A DNA stretch of 64,000 nt from assembly GCA_026225555.1 (NCBI GenBank), contig JAMFSY010000047.1, forward strand, positions 18,998 through 82,997. Direction: 5' to 3'. Of this stretch, positions 1 to 8,821 are shown one piece after another (position 1 is the stretch's first letter; every line of letters begins with the position of its first letter). The position numbers and the translations under genes were made by a program. Below the pieces are notes generated by a model. The model searched no databases. It was given only the letters and a program-made list of their open reading frames with translations, and was not told the origin of the DNA. This stretch comes from Methylacidiphilales bacterium (lineage in GTDB: Bacteria; Verrucomicrobiota; Verrucomicrobiia; Methylacidiphilales; UBA1321).

Positions 1-90
1 TCAACGCGCGCCCGCCACGTGGCGCGAGGCTTTTCCGCAACTCGTCACGCCGTGACTTGACCCACGCCCCGCGCTGGCGTTCACTAAGGG

Positions 91-651
91 ATGGCCCTAG
101 ACGATATTCTCCTCGAAGCGGAAGAAAAAATGATCAAGAGCACGGAGGTCATTCAGACCGAATTTTCCGGCATCCGCACCGGTAAAGCCTCCCCCGATCT
201 CGTAACCAATCTCATGGTCGAAGCCTATGGCTCGCACATGCGCCTCAAGGAACTCGCGGCGGTGACCACACCCGATTCGCGCCTGATTCTCATCCAGCCC
301 TGGGACGCCACCACGGTCGATGCGGTGCGCAAGGCGCTGGAGGAATCCAAGCTCGGCATCACGCCACAAGTTGATGGAAAGCTCATCCGCCTCCCCATCC
401 CGCCCCTCTCCGAGGAGCGCCGCCAGGACCTCGTGAAGGCCGTCCGCAAAATGGCCGAGGAAGGCCGCGTGAGCGTCCGTGCCAATCGCCGCCACGCCAT
501 CGATGAACTGAAGAAAATCGAGAAGGCCGGTGAGATTACCGAAGATCAACTCGTCGATGCGGAGAAGGAAATCCAGAAACTGACCGACCAGTACGTGGCG
601 GAAATCGAAAAAGGCGTGACCGCGAAAGAAGCGGAATTGATGAAGGTCTAA
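91..651 (+). CDS. frr: Ribosome recycling factor
   Basis: The 186-residue product has the usual RRF length of about 185 and aligns by eye along its whole length: the IRTGKASP segment near residue 28, the LPIPPLSEERRQDL helix start near residue 101, and a C-terminus ending in KEAELMKV. RRF acts in the cytoplasm with EF-G to split post-termination ribosomes so they can start again. The ATG directly follows an AAGGG stretch. It is the first of three same-strand genes (frr, recR, HAD hydrolase) with short gaps. The 90 bases upstream contain no gene I can support; pyrH, a frequent neighbour of frr, is not visible. Confidence 0.97.
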   Translation: MALDDILLEAEEKMIKSTEVIQTEFSGIRTGKASPDLVTNLMVEAYGSHMRLKELAAVTTPDSRLILIQPWDATTVDAVRKALEESKLGITPQVDGKLIRLPIPPLSEERRQDLVKAVRKMAEEGRVSVRANRRHAIDELKKIEKAGEITEDQLVDAEKEIQKLTDQYVAEIEKGVTAKEAELMKV

Positions 652-703
652 TCATTCTATCCGTCCTTTCGGCACTTGATCTCGTCGGGAGGACAACCTT
701 TCC

Positions 704-1309
704 ATGACCGAATTTCCCCCGGCCTTCGTCGAGCTCGTCGAGGCCCTTCGCCAGCTTCCTTCCGTCGGCCCGCGCAGCGCCGAGCGGCACGCCCTCTTCC
801 TGCTCCAGTCGCCCGCCGCAGTGAGTGAGCGGCTGGCGGCGGCGCTGACCAAGGCGCGTTCGGAAATCCATGCCTGCCGCCATTGCGGTTTTTATGCGCA
901 GGGACTCGACGCGCTTTGTTCCATCTGTTCCAACCCGCAACGGGACACCGCCATTTGGTGTGTGGTCGAGCAGCCGAGCGACGTGATCAAGCTGGAGAAA
1001 TCGAACTTTTTTCGCGGGCTCTACCATGTCCTCGGCGGCCGACTTTCCCCCCTCGATCACGTGGGGCCGGAGGATCTTTCCATCGCCAAGATGGAGCAGC
1101 GCCTCAAGGAGGCCCCGCCCCGGGAAGCCATCCTGGCGCTCGCCGCCGATGCGGAGGGGGAGACCACCGCGCTTTATCTCGCGCCGATTCTCAAGGGCGC
1201 CGGCGTCAAAGTATCGCGCCTCGCCATGGGTCTTCCCGCCGGGGGTGGACTCGAATATGCCGACAGCGTGACTCTCGGATACGCGCTTTCCGGGCGAAGG
1301 GAGCTTTAA
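704..1309 (+). CDS. recR: Recombination mediator protein RecR
   Basis: The 201-residue protein has the RecR domain order. An N-terminal helix-hairpin-helix reads LRQLPSVGPRSAERHALFLL. A four-cysteine zinc finger follows near residues 57-75 (CRHC then CSIC). A Toprim domain follows, with the acidic DAEGE stretch near residue 148. A C-terminal Walker-B-like region contains GLPAGGGLEYAD. RecR works with RecF and RecO to load RecA on SSB-covered single-stranded DNA in gap repair. It lies 52 bases after frr; dnaX and the YbaB gene, its common partners, are not here. Confidence 0.97.
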   Translation: MTEFPPAFVELVEALRQLPSVGPRSAERHALFLLQSPAAVSERLAAALTKARSEIHACRHCGFYAQGLDALCSICSNPQRDTAIWCVVEQPSDVIKLEKSNFFRGLYHVLGGRLSPLDHVGPEDLSIAKMEQRLKEAPPREAILALAADAEGETTALYLAPILKGAGVKVSRLAMGLPAGGGLEYADSVTLGYALSGRREL

Positions 1310-1351
1310 GGGAAGGATGCGTATCCTCCCTCTCTTCCGCTCTGGCTGCCC

Positions 1352-1966
1352 ATGAAAATCAGCGCCGTTTGCTTCGATCTTGGCAAGGTCCTGCTTCATT
1401 TCGATTGGCAGATCATGCTTCAGCGCGTGGCAAAAAAATCGCCATTGTCGCCCGCGCAAATGAGCGAGTTGATGAGCCATGACCCGCAGATCCTTTCCTA
1501 CGAAGTCGGCGGCATTACCTCCGCCAAATTCTTTTCCCACCTGAAGAAGCTCCTTCGCTTCACCGGAACCGCGAAGGAATTACGCGCCTGTTTCTCGGAA
1601 ATCTTCACGCCGCTGACTGAGCACATTGCGCTCGCCGCGCTGCTTGCGCCACATTACCCGCTGGCGATTATTTCCAACACCAACGAGGCGCACATCGCTT
1701 ACGCCGAGGCGAACTACTCGTTCTTTTCGCTTTTCCACGCCCGCATTTATTCGCACGAATGGCGCACCATGAAGCCCAACCGCGAAATTTACGAGGCAGC
1801 TCTCACCGCCCTCGGCGGTATCGATCCGCAGGAGGCGCTCTTCATCGACGACCTCGAGACCAATATTCTGGGCGCGGTCCAACTGGGCTGGCAAACGATT
1901 CACCTGCGGCCCGACGTGGATTTGCGCACGGCACTGGCGAGCTACGAATTGATGGGGCTGGATTAA
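1352..1966 (+). CDS. HAD-superfamily hydrolase (YihX-like)
   Basis: The 204-residue protein shows the haloacid dehalogenase motifs in order. Motif I is CFDLGKVLLHFDW near residue 7, motif II is IISNTNEAH, the motif III lysine sits in TMKPNREIYEAAL, and motif IV is LFIDDLETNILGA. The second motif I aspartate of phosphatases is replaced by glycine, as in the YihX-type FDLG subgroup. A small-molecule phosphatase is the likely role, but the substrate cannot be read from sequence. It starts 42 bases after recR and may share its transcript. An inverted-repeat element begins directly after its stop codon. Confidence 0.85.
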   Translation: MKISAVCFDLGKVLLHFDWQIMLQRVAKKSPLSPAQMSELMSHDPQILSYEVGGITSAKFFSHLKKLLRFTGTAKELRACFSEIFTPLTEHIALAALLAPHYPLAIISNTNEAHIAYAEANYSFFSLFHARIYSHEWRTMKPNREIYEAALTALGGIDPQEALFIDDLETNILGAVQLGWQTIHLRPDVDLRTALASYELMGLD

Positions 1967-2160
1967 AGAATCCCGGAGCAAGCTCCGAGGCATTCCGACC
2001 GAGCCGTCGGACCTGCGGTCGGCAGCAATTGCGGCGGCCTATGCCCGCCGACGGGCTCGTGGTAGCCGCCGCACGCCGTGCGGTGGAGGAAAGAAGAAAA
2101 GCTCCCACGCTCCGCTCTTTCTTCGAAAAGACACCACCGCACGGCGTGCGGCGGCTACCA
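1967..2160. repeat. Dispersed inverted-repeat element, copy 1
   Basis: A 26-bp arm at 2061-2086 is repeated as its perfect reverse complement at 2134-2159, enclosing a 47-base centre that contains GAAGAAAAGCTCCCACG. A head segment at 1967-1998 containing GCAAGCTCC and GGCATTCCGA precedes it. Head, arms and most of the centre recur at 17251-17382. This copy has about 60 extra bases between head and left arm, themselves partly self-complementary (CGAGCCGTCGG against CCGACGGGCTCG). It lies between two convergent genes. The arrangement suggests a REP- or MITE-like element; no coding capacity is credible. Confidence 0.85.
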
Positions 2161-2200
2161 CCCGAGCCGAAGTGGGCTTCGTGCGCCGCCGATGGGCTGC

Positions 2201-2803
2201 TTAAGACTCCCCGGTCAACAACGCCAGTTCGCGCTCCTCGAGTTGCTGCTTCCAGCGCGCGAGATAGGAATATTTCCGGTAAACCGCCTCGAGCGCATTG
2301 AGATCGCGGTCACCGCCGCGCCAGCGCGCGTCGAGCGCGGCGAGATCGGTTTCCAGCGTCGCGCCAAAGGTTCCCAGCTTGCCGCCGAGGGTCATCAATG
2401 CGTCCTGCAACGTCAGTTCCTCGCCCATCAGCCCCGCGCGGGCCAGCGCGCTCTCCGTCGTCCGCTTGCGTTCCAGGAAATCATCGAGTTGACGGCAGAT
2501 TTCCCCCACCTCCTTGAACAGGTCCATCGTGCCGGGGGGAATTCGCTGCACGTCGCGCGGCTTTTCACCCTTGGTCAATTCGTAGAGCGCGAGCAGGCGG
2601 GCGCGGGGATCGATCAGCGTCTGGTAGGCGCGGTTCATCTCCGCGTAGCGGGCTTCCGCCGCGAGTCGTTCCGGTTCCGGCGCCTGCTGAAATTTATCGG
2701 GATGGGTTTCGCCCGTGGCGCGCGCGAAACGTTCCTTCAATGCATCGAGATCAGGGGCAGGGCCCGGTTCCAGTTCGAAAAAGGCGAAGGGATTGTAACT
2801 CAT
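2201..2803 (-). CDS. HscB-like J-domain co-chaperone
   Basis: The 200-residue protein starts with a J-domain carrying the diagnostic HPDKF motif near residue 34 (HPD stimulates the partner Hsp70 ATPase), followed by ARYAEMNRAYQTLIDPRARLLALYEL, which resembles the start of Fe-S co-chaperone HscB. The C-terminal half is helical, as in the HscB substrate-binding bundle. HscB delivers the scaffold IscU to HscA during iron-sulfur cluster assembly. No hscA or iscU is adjacent, but a SufT-type gene lies about 4 kb away on the same strand. A generic DnaJ-like protein is the alternative. Confidence 0.75.
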   Translation of the reverse strand: MSYNPFAFFELEPGPAPDLDALKERFARATGETHPDKFQQAPEPERLAAEARYAEMNRAYQTLIDPRARLLALYELTKGEKPRDVQRIPPGTMDLFKEVGEICRQLDDFLERKRTTESALARAGLMGEELTLQDALMTLGGKLGTFGATLETDLAALDARWRGGDRDLNALEAVYRKYSYLARWKQQLEERELALLTGES

Positions 2804-2883
2804 AAAAAAGTCGGCTAAGGGGCGAACTCGAAGGCGCTGATTGAAAGTGGAAGCGCCTCGCAGGACGGAGACTGATCCTCCAG

Positions 2884-4470
2884 CTATTGCACTGGAACCA
2901 GCACCACGCGAAAACCGGTGAAGCGATCCGCGTATTTCGGCCCGCCCGCGCTCCGCGTTTCGGGGCTGGGGAAATTATCCGGAGAACTCAGCCAGCTTCC
3001 GCCGCGCAAGCTGTGATTTCCTTTATCGTCGAAATTGTCGAGGCACCATTCCCAGACATTTCCGAGCGTATCGTAGAGACCGTATTTATTCGGCTCGGAG
3101 GAACCGACGTCCTGGGTCGAGGAAAGTGTGGTGGCGCGCGACATGACCGCCTTGTCGATATCGGCGTCGGCGGAATAGGTGTCCCACTGCGATTCCATCG
3201 GCAGTGTATAATGATAGCCCTGCGGCAATTTGCCCGCCCTCGCCTCGGACTGGTTCAGCTTTTGACAGAATGCCATGGCGGCCTCCCATGAAACCGTCTC
3301 CACCGGACGATTGGACCGGCGAAAAGTGCTCGGATTGGAATTCGTCACCGACTCGTAGACCCGCTGGCTGACCTCGTATTTTCCCACCCAAAATCCGTCC
3401 GGAATCCAGACCATCGGCATGCCGCACGCGGCGATGAAATCCTTGTCCTTTTGTAGCACGATTTCCTTCGCGACGTTGCCCGATTCGGGCACGGTCAAAG
3501 TGAATCGCTGGATCGTGTAGGGCGGCAGATCGACCGAGACATTCATGGTGCCGGGCCGGAGTTGAGAAAGAGTCAGCGGCGTCTGGCCGAGGAGATTATT
3601 TCCATCACGCACCGTCGCGCCGGGCGGCACGGACTGGATCGCCGCGCTGCCATAGGGCAGCTTGATTTCCTTCTGCAAATTTTCCCGATCGTGAATCGTG
3701 ATCGTGGTGGGAGCCAGTTGCCAGTCATGCTGCCGCACGATGAGTTGGTAGTCGCCGACCGCCAGATTCGACAGCGTGTCGGGAACCTGGCCATCGCGCT
3801 TGTAATCGCCGGGACCGGTCAGGGTATAGGTCAAATCACTTTGCGGACTGGTCAGGGAAAGTCCGCCCAGCAGCGGCGCGAGCTGGATCGTGCCCAGATC
3901 GGTGGGCTTATCCGCCGTCACCGTCAGGTCCGTGCGATAATCTTCATATCCAGGGGCCTGGACCACCACCGTGATCTTCCCGGGCGGCACGGCACCGAAG
4001 GTCGCGGGCGTCGGCAATTGGGAATCGCCGATGGTCACCTTTCCCGCCGGCACGCTGTTCACCGTCACGGTGGCGCGCGCGGACGCCTGCTGTTTGGCGA
4101 TGGCTTCCGCCTGCGCCTTTTGCGCCGCGAGCGCGTCGGCAAGTTGCTTTTGATCCGCCGCTTCCTTCTCGAGCTCCGCCTGATAGGCGCGTTTCGCAGG
4201 CAGGACGCCCATCTCATACCAAGCCACGGAAACGAGCAGGCAGCAGACAACGGCGCTCATGACCACGATGGCCGGGCGCCGGTTTTTCGGCACGGGCAGT
4301 TTGGTCAGGCCGCCCTTGTTGAAGATGCGGTTGCCTTTCTTCGCCGGATCGCCCTTTCCATCCGGCGATGTCGATCCCTCGGCGGGTGCACGAATGGGAC
4401 CGGTCCGGACCCCAACCGATGTCGTTTTGCGTCCGGCACCACCCGGAATGAATTTACCTGCTCGACTCAT
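2884..4470 (-). CDS. PEGA-repeat membrane protein with formylglycine-generating-enzyme-type domain
   Basis: The 528-residue protein has a basic, glycine/proline-rich N-terminus and one membrane segment near residues 66-88. A Lys/Ala/Gln-rich coiled coil follows (about 93-133), then two to three PEGA-type beta domains with PPGKITVVVQAPGYEDYR-like units (about 134-345). The C-terminal SUMF1/FGE-type domain covers about 350-528 (VGKYEVSQRVYESVT, PVETVSWEAAMAFCQKLN, GLYDTLGNVWEWCLDNF, LRGGSWLSS, TGFRVVLV). Such proteins sit in the inner membrane with the domains outside, and PEGA domains usually bind surface structures. True FGE activity needs specific cysteines, and I see no clear pair, so the domain may be structural. 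Confidence 0.85.
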   Translation of the reverse strand: MSRAGKFIPGGAGRKTTSVGVRTGPIRAPAEGSTSPDGKGDPAKKGNRIFNKGGLTKLPVPKNRRPAIVVMSAVVCCLLVSVAWYEMGVLPAKRAYQAELEKEAADQKQLADALAAQKAQAEAIAKQQASARATVTVNSVPAGKVTIGDSQLPTPATFGAVPPGKITVVVQAPGYEDYRTDLTVTADKPTDLGTIQLAPLLGGLSLTSPQSDLTYTLTGPGDYKRDGQVPDTLSNLAVGDYQLIVRQHDWQLAPTTITIHDRENLQKEIKLPYGSAAIQSVPPGATVRDGNNLLGQTPLTLSQLRPGTMNVSVDLPPYTIQRFTLTVPESGNVAKEIVLQKDKDFIAACGMPMVWIPDGFWVGKYEVSQRVYESVTNSNPSTFRRSNRPVETVSWEAAMAFCQKLNQSEARAGKLPQGYHYTLPMESQWDTYSADADIDKAVMSRATTLSSTQDVGSSEPNKYGLYDTLGNVWEWCLDNFDDKGNHSLRGGSWLSSPDNFPSPETRSAGGPKYADRFTGFRVVLVPVQ

Positions 4471-4704
4471 GGCATGTTGATTGAGGGGGTCGCGATGAAT
4501 CCTGGATTAACGATCGTTGCGCGAAACATGTTGGCATATTACCAGCCAGAATCATGCCTCACTGAAACGAGAGCAAACCATGTTCATTAACTCCCGGCAA
4601 GCTTTGGGAGAGACGAAGGGAAATTTTCTTTTAAATCGCGGAGAGGCGGCCCTCCCGGCGGTTTGGACTGTCAACCAGCCCGAACCACCGAGAGAGAAGG
4701 CGCC

Positions 4705-6288
4705 TTAGTGTCCCGCCGCAGGAGCCGCTGCCGGCGGAACCGTCTGCCCGGATTGCGGGCCCAGCACCGTCGGGTGCGCGGAGGGGGCATCGACATGGTC
4801 ACCATGACTCGGCTTTTTCAGCACGATCGAGTCGGCCCAACCGCCGCCCAAAGCCTTGATCAAACGCACGGTCGTGGCCATCCGATTTCCGGCAAGTTGC
4901 ACGGTCAACTGCTCAGCGTTGAGCGCGAGGCCCTCCGCCTGGATGACATCGAAGTAGGAAACCAGTCCGGTATTATAGCGGGAATTGGTGAGATCCAAGG
5001 CCCTTTGATAGGCCACGAACGCGCGGTTTTCCGCCTCGAATTGGACGGCGAGATATCGCATTCCGCTCAGGCTATCCTCCACGTCCTGGAAGGCGGTCAG
5101 CACTTGCTGACGGTAGTTCGCGACATTCTCTTCGTAAGTGGCCCGCTCCTGCTTGATGTTCGCCGCGATGCGTCCGCCCTCGAAGATCGGGAACTGGATG
5201 CTGGGCCCGTAGGACCAGATGCGGCTTTCCCAATTGATCAGCATGCCCAAATCGCCGCTATCGAAGCCGGTCTGGCCGGTCAGGCGCACGACCGGGAAGT
5301 AAGCGGAAATCGCCACGCCAATCTCGGCATTCTGTGCCGCAACGCGACGTTCCGCCGCCGCCACGTCGGGCCGGCGTTCAAGCAGGTCCGAAGGCAGCCC
5401 GGCGGGAATCTCCGGCGGGGTGAGATTGAGCGGGTTATAGGGAAGCGAGAAGGTCTCCGGCGGTTGGCCCACGAGCACGGCCACGGCGTGCTCGAGTTGC
5501 GCCCGGCTTTGCTGGAAGGACCCGAGCTGCGACTGGGCCGCGGCGAGCGTCGCCTTGGCCTGATCCAGGTCGAGTTCGGTGCTGATGCCTCCCTGGAAGC
5601 GGCTGTTGGTCAGGTCGAGCGCCTGCTGGAACGACTTGATGGACCGCTGTTGCACATCGATTTCCGAGTCGGCCGTGCGCAGCGCGAAATAATTCGTGGC
5701 CACATCGGCCTTCAGCCCCAAGAGGACGTTCTCATAATCGGCCAGACTTGCCTGGGCCTGGTCGCCCGAAGCCTCGAAGGCCCGGCGCACCTTGCCCCAG
5801 ATATCGACTTCATAGCTGAGATCGAACGGTACCACCGTCGCAGAGTTGAAGGTATAAGCTGCGGCTCCGTGTCCGGGGGTAGATTCAGCCTGAAGCTGGC
5901 CATTATTGGGCGAAGTCCGCTGCCGGGAACCGCTTCCCTCGAAATCGAGCGTGGGGAAGAAATCGGCCTCAGTCTGCCGGGCCACTGCGCGCGCCTCACT
6001 CACCCGCGCGACCGCCGCCCGGAGATTCTGATTCGCCTGCTGCGCCTGGGCTTCCAGCGCGTTCAAGCGTGCATCGTGGAAAACCTTGTACCAATCCCCT
6101 TTGGAAATGGCATCGCGCGGAGCCGCCTCTTTCCAGTTGCCCATGTTCTGGTCGCCTTCCTTTTCCTTGTAGCTCGTCGGCTGGGGAACATCAGGCGGAA
6201 CGTAATCGGGGCCAACGCTGCACCCGGTTAAAAGGGCGATACCAATTAAAAGTGAAAAGCCGCGACGCGGCGAGATAGGCTGGAACAT
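4705..6288 (-). CDS. Efflux RND-type outer membrane lipoprotein (NodT/OprM family)
   Basis: The 527-residue protein begins with a lipoprotein signal whose lipobox is LLTGC, followed by SVGPDYVPPDVPQP, the classic start of NodT-family outer membrane factors. Two repeated outer-membrane-efflux halves follow, each with an LDLTNSRFQGGIST / LDLTNSRYNTGLVS unit and long Gln/Ala-rich helices. It would form a TolC-like channel across the outer membrane. No periplasmic adaptor or RND pump is next to it, so its partners are elsewhere. I prefer the ATG at 6288 over the TTG at 6297, because only the ATG start gives a compact signal peptide. The tail is His/Pro/Ala-rich. Confidence 0.93.
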   Translation of the reverse strand: MFQPISPRRGFSLLIGIALLTGCSVGPDYVPPDVPQPTSYKEKEGDQNMGNWKEAAPRDAISKGDWYKVFHDARLNALEAQAQQANQNLRAAVARVSEARAVARQTEADFFPTLDFEGSGSRQRTSPNNGQLQAESTPGHGAAAYTFNSATVVPFDLSYEVDIWGKVRRAFEASGDQAQASLADYENVLLGLKADVATNYFALRTADSEIDVQQRSIKSFQQALDLTNSRFQGGISTELDLDQAKATLAAAQSQLGSFQQSRAQLEHAVAVLVGQPPETFSLPYNPLNLTPPEIPAGLPSDLLERRPDVAAAERRVAAQNAEIGVAISAYFPVVRLTGQTGFDSGDLGMLINWESRIWSYGPSIQFPIFEGGRIAANIKQERATYEENVANYRQQVLTAFQDVEDSLSGMRYLAVQFEAENRAFVAYQRALDLTNSRYNTGLVSYFDVIQAEGLALNAEQLTVQLAGNRMATTVRLIKALGGGWADSIVLKKPSHGDHVDAPSAHPTVLGPQSGQTVPPAAAPAAGH

Positions 6289-6293
6289 GGAAT

Positions 6294-6596
6294 TCAAATC
6301 TTAGAAGGACTAGGGAAATAGTCAACAAACGGAGAAAAGCGAATAGAGGGACTACAACTCAACCCCCACCGCCTCAGAATCCATTTCATGACCACGAAGG
6401 CCACCAATGATGCTCCGCTGGCGAGAAAAAGAGCCAGATAAAAAGGCAGGTGAACCCTTAATAAGAGCGGTGGCAAAAGAACAAAGAGTAGCAGGGACGG
6501 CATGACATACCAGAAAACCGACCAGGAAAACCGGGCGATCCGCGGCAGATCATGCGTGTCCTGATAAAGCCAGATCATCGACAAAAGGGAAACCAT
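6294..6596 (-). CDS. Small hydrophobic membrane protein, unknown
   Basis: The 100-residue protein has two to three hydrophobic segments (WSVFWYVMPSLLLFVLLPP about residues 25-43, then FYLALFLASGASLVAFVVM about 51-69) and then a basic turn (WILRRWG), a typical positive-inside small inner-membrane protein. I do not recognise a family. It lies between the SufT-type gene (17 bases upstream) and the efflux lipoprotein downstream, so the three may be co-transcribed. No functional residue stands out. Confidence 0.6.
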   Translation of the reverse strand: MVSLLSMIWLYQDTHDLPRIARFSWSVFWYVMPSLLLFVLLPPLLLRVHLPFYLALFLASGASLVAFVVMKWILRRWGLSCSPSIRFSPFVDYFPSPSKI

Positions 6597-6612
6597 CGGC
6601 GATGCGAACGCC

Positions 6613-7176
6613 TCAAATCATCCCCAACTTGGATTTTCCCTCGGGCGAAATGCGATCCGCGCTCCACGGCGGATCCCACACCACATCGACTTGCGCATCG
6701 GTCACCCCGGGAACGGAAAGAATTTTCCGCTGGGCATCGGACGCGATGGAAGGCCCCATGCCGCAGCCGGGCGCGGTCAGTGTCATTTTGACTTCAACGA
6801 GATTTCCGCCGCCCTCTTGCGGCTTGATGTCCATGCTGTAAATCAGACCGAGATCGACGATGTTCACCGGGATTTCAGGGTCGTAACAGGTCTTCAACTG
6901 CGTCCAGATAGCCTCCTCATCGAGAGGCCCCCCGGCGTGGGGTGTCGCGCCGTTGGTATCGGCGTGAGGCACAACTTCCTTGCCGAGGGCGTCGGCATCC
7001 TGCGCCAACACGCGGAAAAGGCCGGCGGAATGTTCCACCACCACGGTGTAAGTCCCACCCAAGGCCTGGGTAATAATCACCGGAGTGCCCTTCTCGAGTT
7101 TTTTCGTCAGGCCACTGGGAATCTGGATGGCCTCAATATCGCGGGTCAGCGTCACCAACGGGGAATCGGTACTCAT
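6613..7176 (-). CDS. sufT: SufT-type Fe-S cluster assembly protein (MIP18/DUF59 domain)
   Basis: The 187-residue protein has the long form of the SufT family: an N-terminal beta-rich segment (IPSGLTKKLEKGTPVIITQ and GTYTVVVEHSAGLFRV) followed by the MIP18/DUF59 domain (YDPEIPVNIVDLGLIYSM, then VKMTLTAPGCGMGPSI with the conserved cysteine, then VDVVWDPPWSADRIS). SufT proteins help mature iron-sulfur proteins in the cytoplasm. I chose the ATG at 7176 (MSTDSPLV); a longer frame to 7212 adds residues outside the family pattern. suf or isc scaffold genes are not in the window. Confidence 0.9.
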   Translation of the reverse strand: MSTDSPLVTLTRDIEAIQIPSGLTKKLEKGTPVIITQALGGTYTVVVEHSAGLFRVLAQDADALGKEVVPHADTNGATPHAGGPLDEEAIWTQLKTCYDPEIPVNIVDLGLIYSMDIKPQEGGGNLVEVKMTLTAPGCGMGPSIASDAQRKILSVPGVTDAQVDVVWDPPWSADRISPEGKSKLGMI

Positions 7177-7266
7177 GGGGGGAAACGTCCTGCGTCTGGC
7201 GGGACTTGTCAAACTTAGACTCTCACCTCATTTAAGATCACGCCGATTTTGGCATGCCTCCCGCTC

Positions 7267-7299
7267 TAACACATTGCTCTCCAAAGGAACAATGTGTTA
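7267..7299. promoter_or_regulatory. Perfect 10-bp inverted repeat between divergent genes
   Basis: TAACACATTG at 7267-7276 is repeated as CAATGTGTTA at 7290-7299 with a 13-base spacer. It lies in the divergent region between sufT (start 7176) and the ATP-grasp gene (start 7349), about 50 bases upstream of the latter. It could be a regulator binding site or an untranslated-leader hairpin; there is no T-run, so it is a poor terminator. No second copy was seen. Confidence 0.4.
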
Positions 7300-7348
7300 A
7301 CTGGTTTGGACCACTCTCTGAAAACGGACCTGCACCCGCGTTAGGTTC

Positions 7349-8806
7349 ATGCTGCCTCTTCCCATGCCCCTGCTCGATTCTTATCAGCCTGACGATTTTT
7401 TCGACGAAATGTTTTCTGCCCATGGTCAGGTACGACCTCACTACGGGCCGCTCTTCAAACGCTTCCAGGACCTCGACCGCGAGGAATTCGACCAGCGCCG
7501 TTCCGCGGTGGATGCGGCCTTCCTGCGTCAGGGCATCACCTTCACCGTTTACAACGATCAGCAGGGCACCGAGCGCATCTTCCCTTTTGATCTCATGCCA
7601 CGCATCATTCCGGCCAAGGAATGGAGCATGATCGAGGCGGGCCTCACCCAGCGCATGCTCGCGCTCAATCTTTTCCTCAAGGACATTTACTCCGACCAGC
7701 GGATCATCAAGGAGGGCATCGTTCCGCTCGAGGACGTCGTCACCGCGAAGCACTTCCGCCCGGAGATGATGGGATTCAAGGTCCCGCGCGACATTTACAT
7801 TCACATCTGCGGAAGCGATCTCGTGCGCGACCGCGAAGGCACCTACTTCGTGCTCGAGGACAATGGCCGCTGCCCGTCGGGCGTCTCCTATCTCCTGGAA
7901 AATCGCATGGCGATGAAGCGCGCCTTTCCCAGCCTCTTCGGCAGCGCGGGCGTGCGTCCGGTCGATCATTACACGCAGGACCTTCTCACCGTTCTCCAAT
8001 ACATCGCGCCGCAAAATGGACGTGTGCCGACCGTCGTGCTGCTCACGCCGGGCATTTATAACAGCGCCTATTTCGAGCATTCCTTCCTCGCCCGCCAGAT
8101 GGGTATCCAGATCGTAGAAGGACAGGACCTGGTGGTGGAAAACCGGAAGGTCTACATGCGCACGACCCAGGGGCTCGAGCAGGTGGACACGATCTACCGC
8201 CGCATCGATGATGACTTCATCGATCCGCTCGTCTTCCGCAAAGACTCCGCTCTCGGCGTGCCCGGCCTCATCGACGCCTACCGCGCCGGCAACGTCAGCC
8301 TCGCCAACGCCATTGGGACCGGCGTCGCCGACGATAAGGTGATCTATAAGTACGTGCCCGACATGATCCGGTTCTATCTGTCGGAGGAACCGGTCCTGGC
8401 CAACGTTCCGACCTACCTCGCTTCCAATCCCAAGGAATGCGAGTACATCATCACGCACCTCAAGGAGCTCGTGGTCAAGGCGGCCAACGAATCGGGCGGT
8501 TACGGCATGCTCGTGGGTCCGGCCTCGACCGCCACGCAACGCGCCGAGTTCAAGGAGAAGATTCTTGAGAATCCGCGCAACTTCATCGCGCAGCCGACGC
8601 TCAGCCTGTCGCGGCATCCCAGCTACATCGACGGTCAGTTCGAAGGCCGCCACATCGACCTGCGCCCTTATATCCTCTACGGCCAGAAAATTTCCATCGT
8701 GCCCGGCGGCCTGACCCGGGTCGCCCTGCGCAAGGGCTCGCTGGTCGTCAACTCCTCCCAGGGTGGCGGCAGCAAGGATACCTGGGTGCTTTATGGAGAT
8801 AGCTGA
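7349..8806 (+). CDS. Circularly permuted ATP-grasp type 2 protein (DUF404/DUF407)
   Basis: The 485-residue protein matches the circularly permuted ATP-grasp family. Visible family segments are [21 protein letters not shown] near residue 80, [44 protein letters not shown], and the C-terminal [15 protein letters not shown]. These enzymes are predicted carboxylate-amine/thiol ligases, proposed to make or modify small peptides. The alpha-E gene follows after 15 bases, the standard pairing; the transglutaminase and third partner often found with them are missing here. A second in-frame ATG exists at 7364. Confidence 0.93.
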   Translation: MLPLPMPLLDSYQPDDFFDEMFSAHGQVRPHYGPLFKRFQDLDREEFDQRRSAVDAAFLRQGITFTVYNDQQGTERIFPFDLMPRIIPAKEWSMIEAGLTQRMLALNLFLKDIYSDQRIIKEGIVPLEDVVTAKHFRPEMMGFKVPRDIYIHICGSDLVRDREGTYFVLEDNGRCPSGVSYLLENRMAMKRAFPSLFGSAGVRPVDHYTQDLLTVLQYIAPQNGRVPTVVLLTPGIYNSAYFEHSFLARQMGIQIVEGQDLVVENRKVYMRTTQGLEQVDTIYRRIDDDFIDPLVFRKDSALGVPGLIDAYRAGNVSLANAIGTGVADDKVIYKYVPDMIRFYLSEEPVLANVPTYLASNPKECEYIITHLKELVVKAANESGGYGMLVGPASTATQRAEFKEKILENPRNFIAQPTLSLSRHPSYIDGQFEGRHIDLRPYILYGQKISIVPGGLTRVALRKGSLVVNSSQGGGSKDTWVLYGDS

Positions 8807-8821
8807 GTAAGGAAAAAATTT

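Noticed and set aside
4663..6231. Open frame of 522 codons on the plus strand.
   Set aside because: It is antisense to the efflux lipoprotein gene, which has unmistakable family motifs, and its translation shows no domain.
7238..8653. Long open frame of 471 codons on the minus strand.
   Set aside because: It lies entirely opposite the ATP-grasp gene, whose family match is clear, and has the His/Asp/Glu-rich composition expected from an antisense frame in GC-rich DNA.
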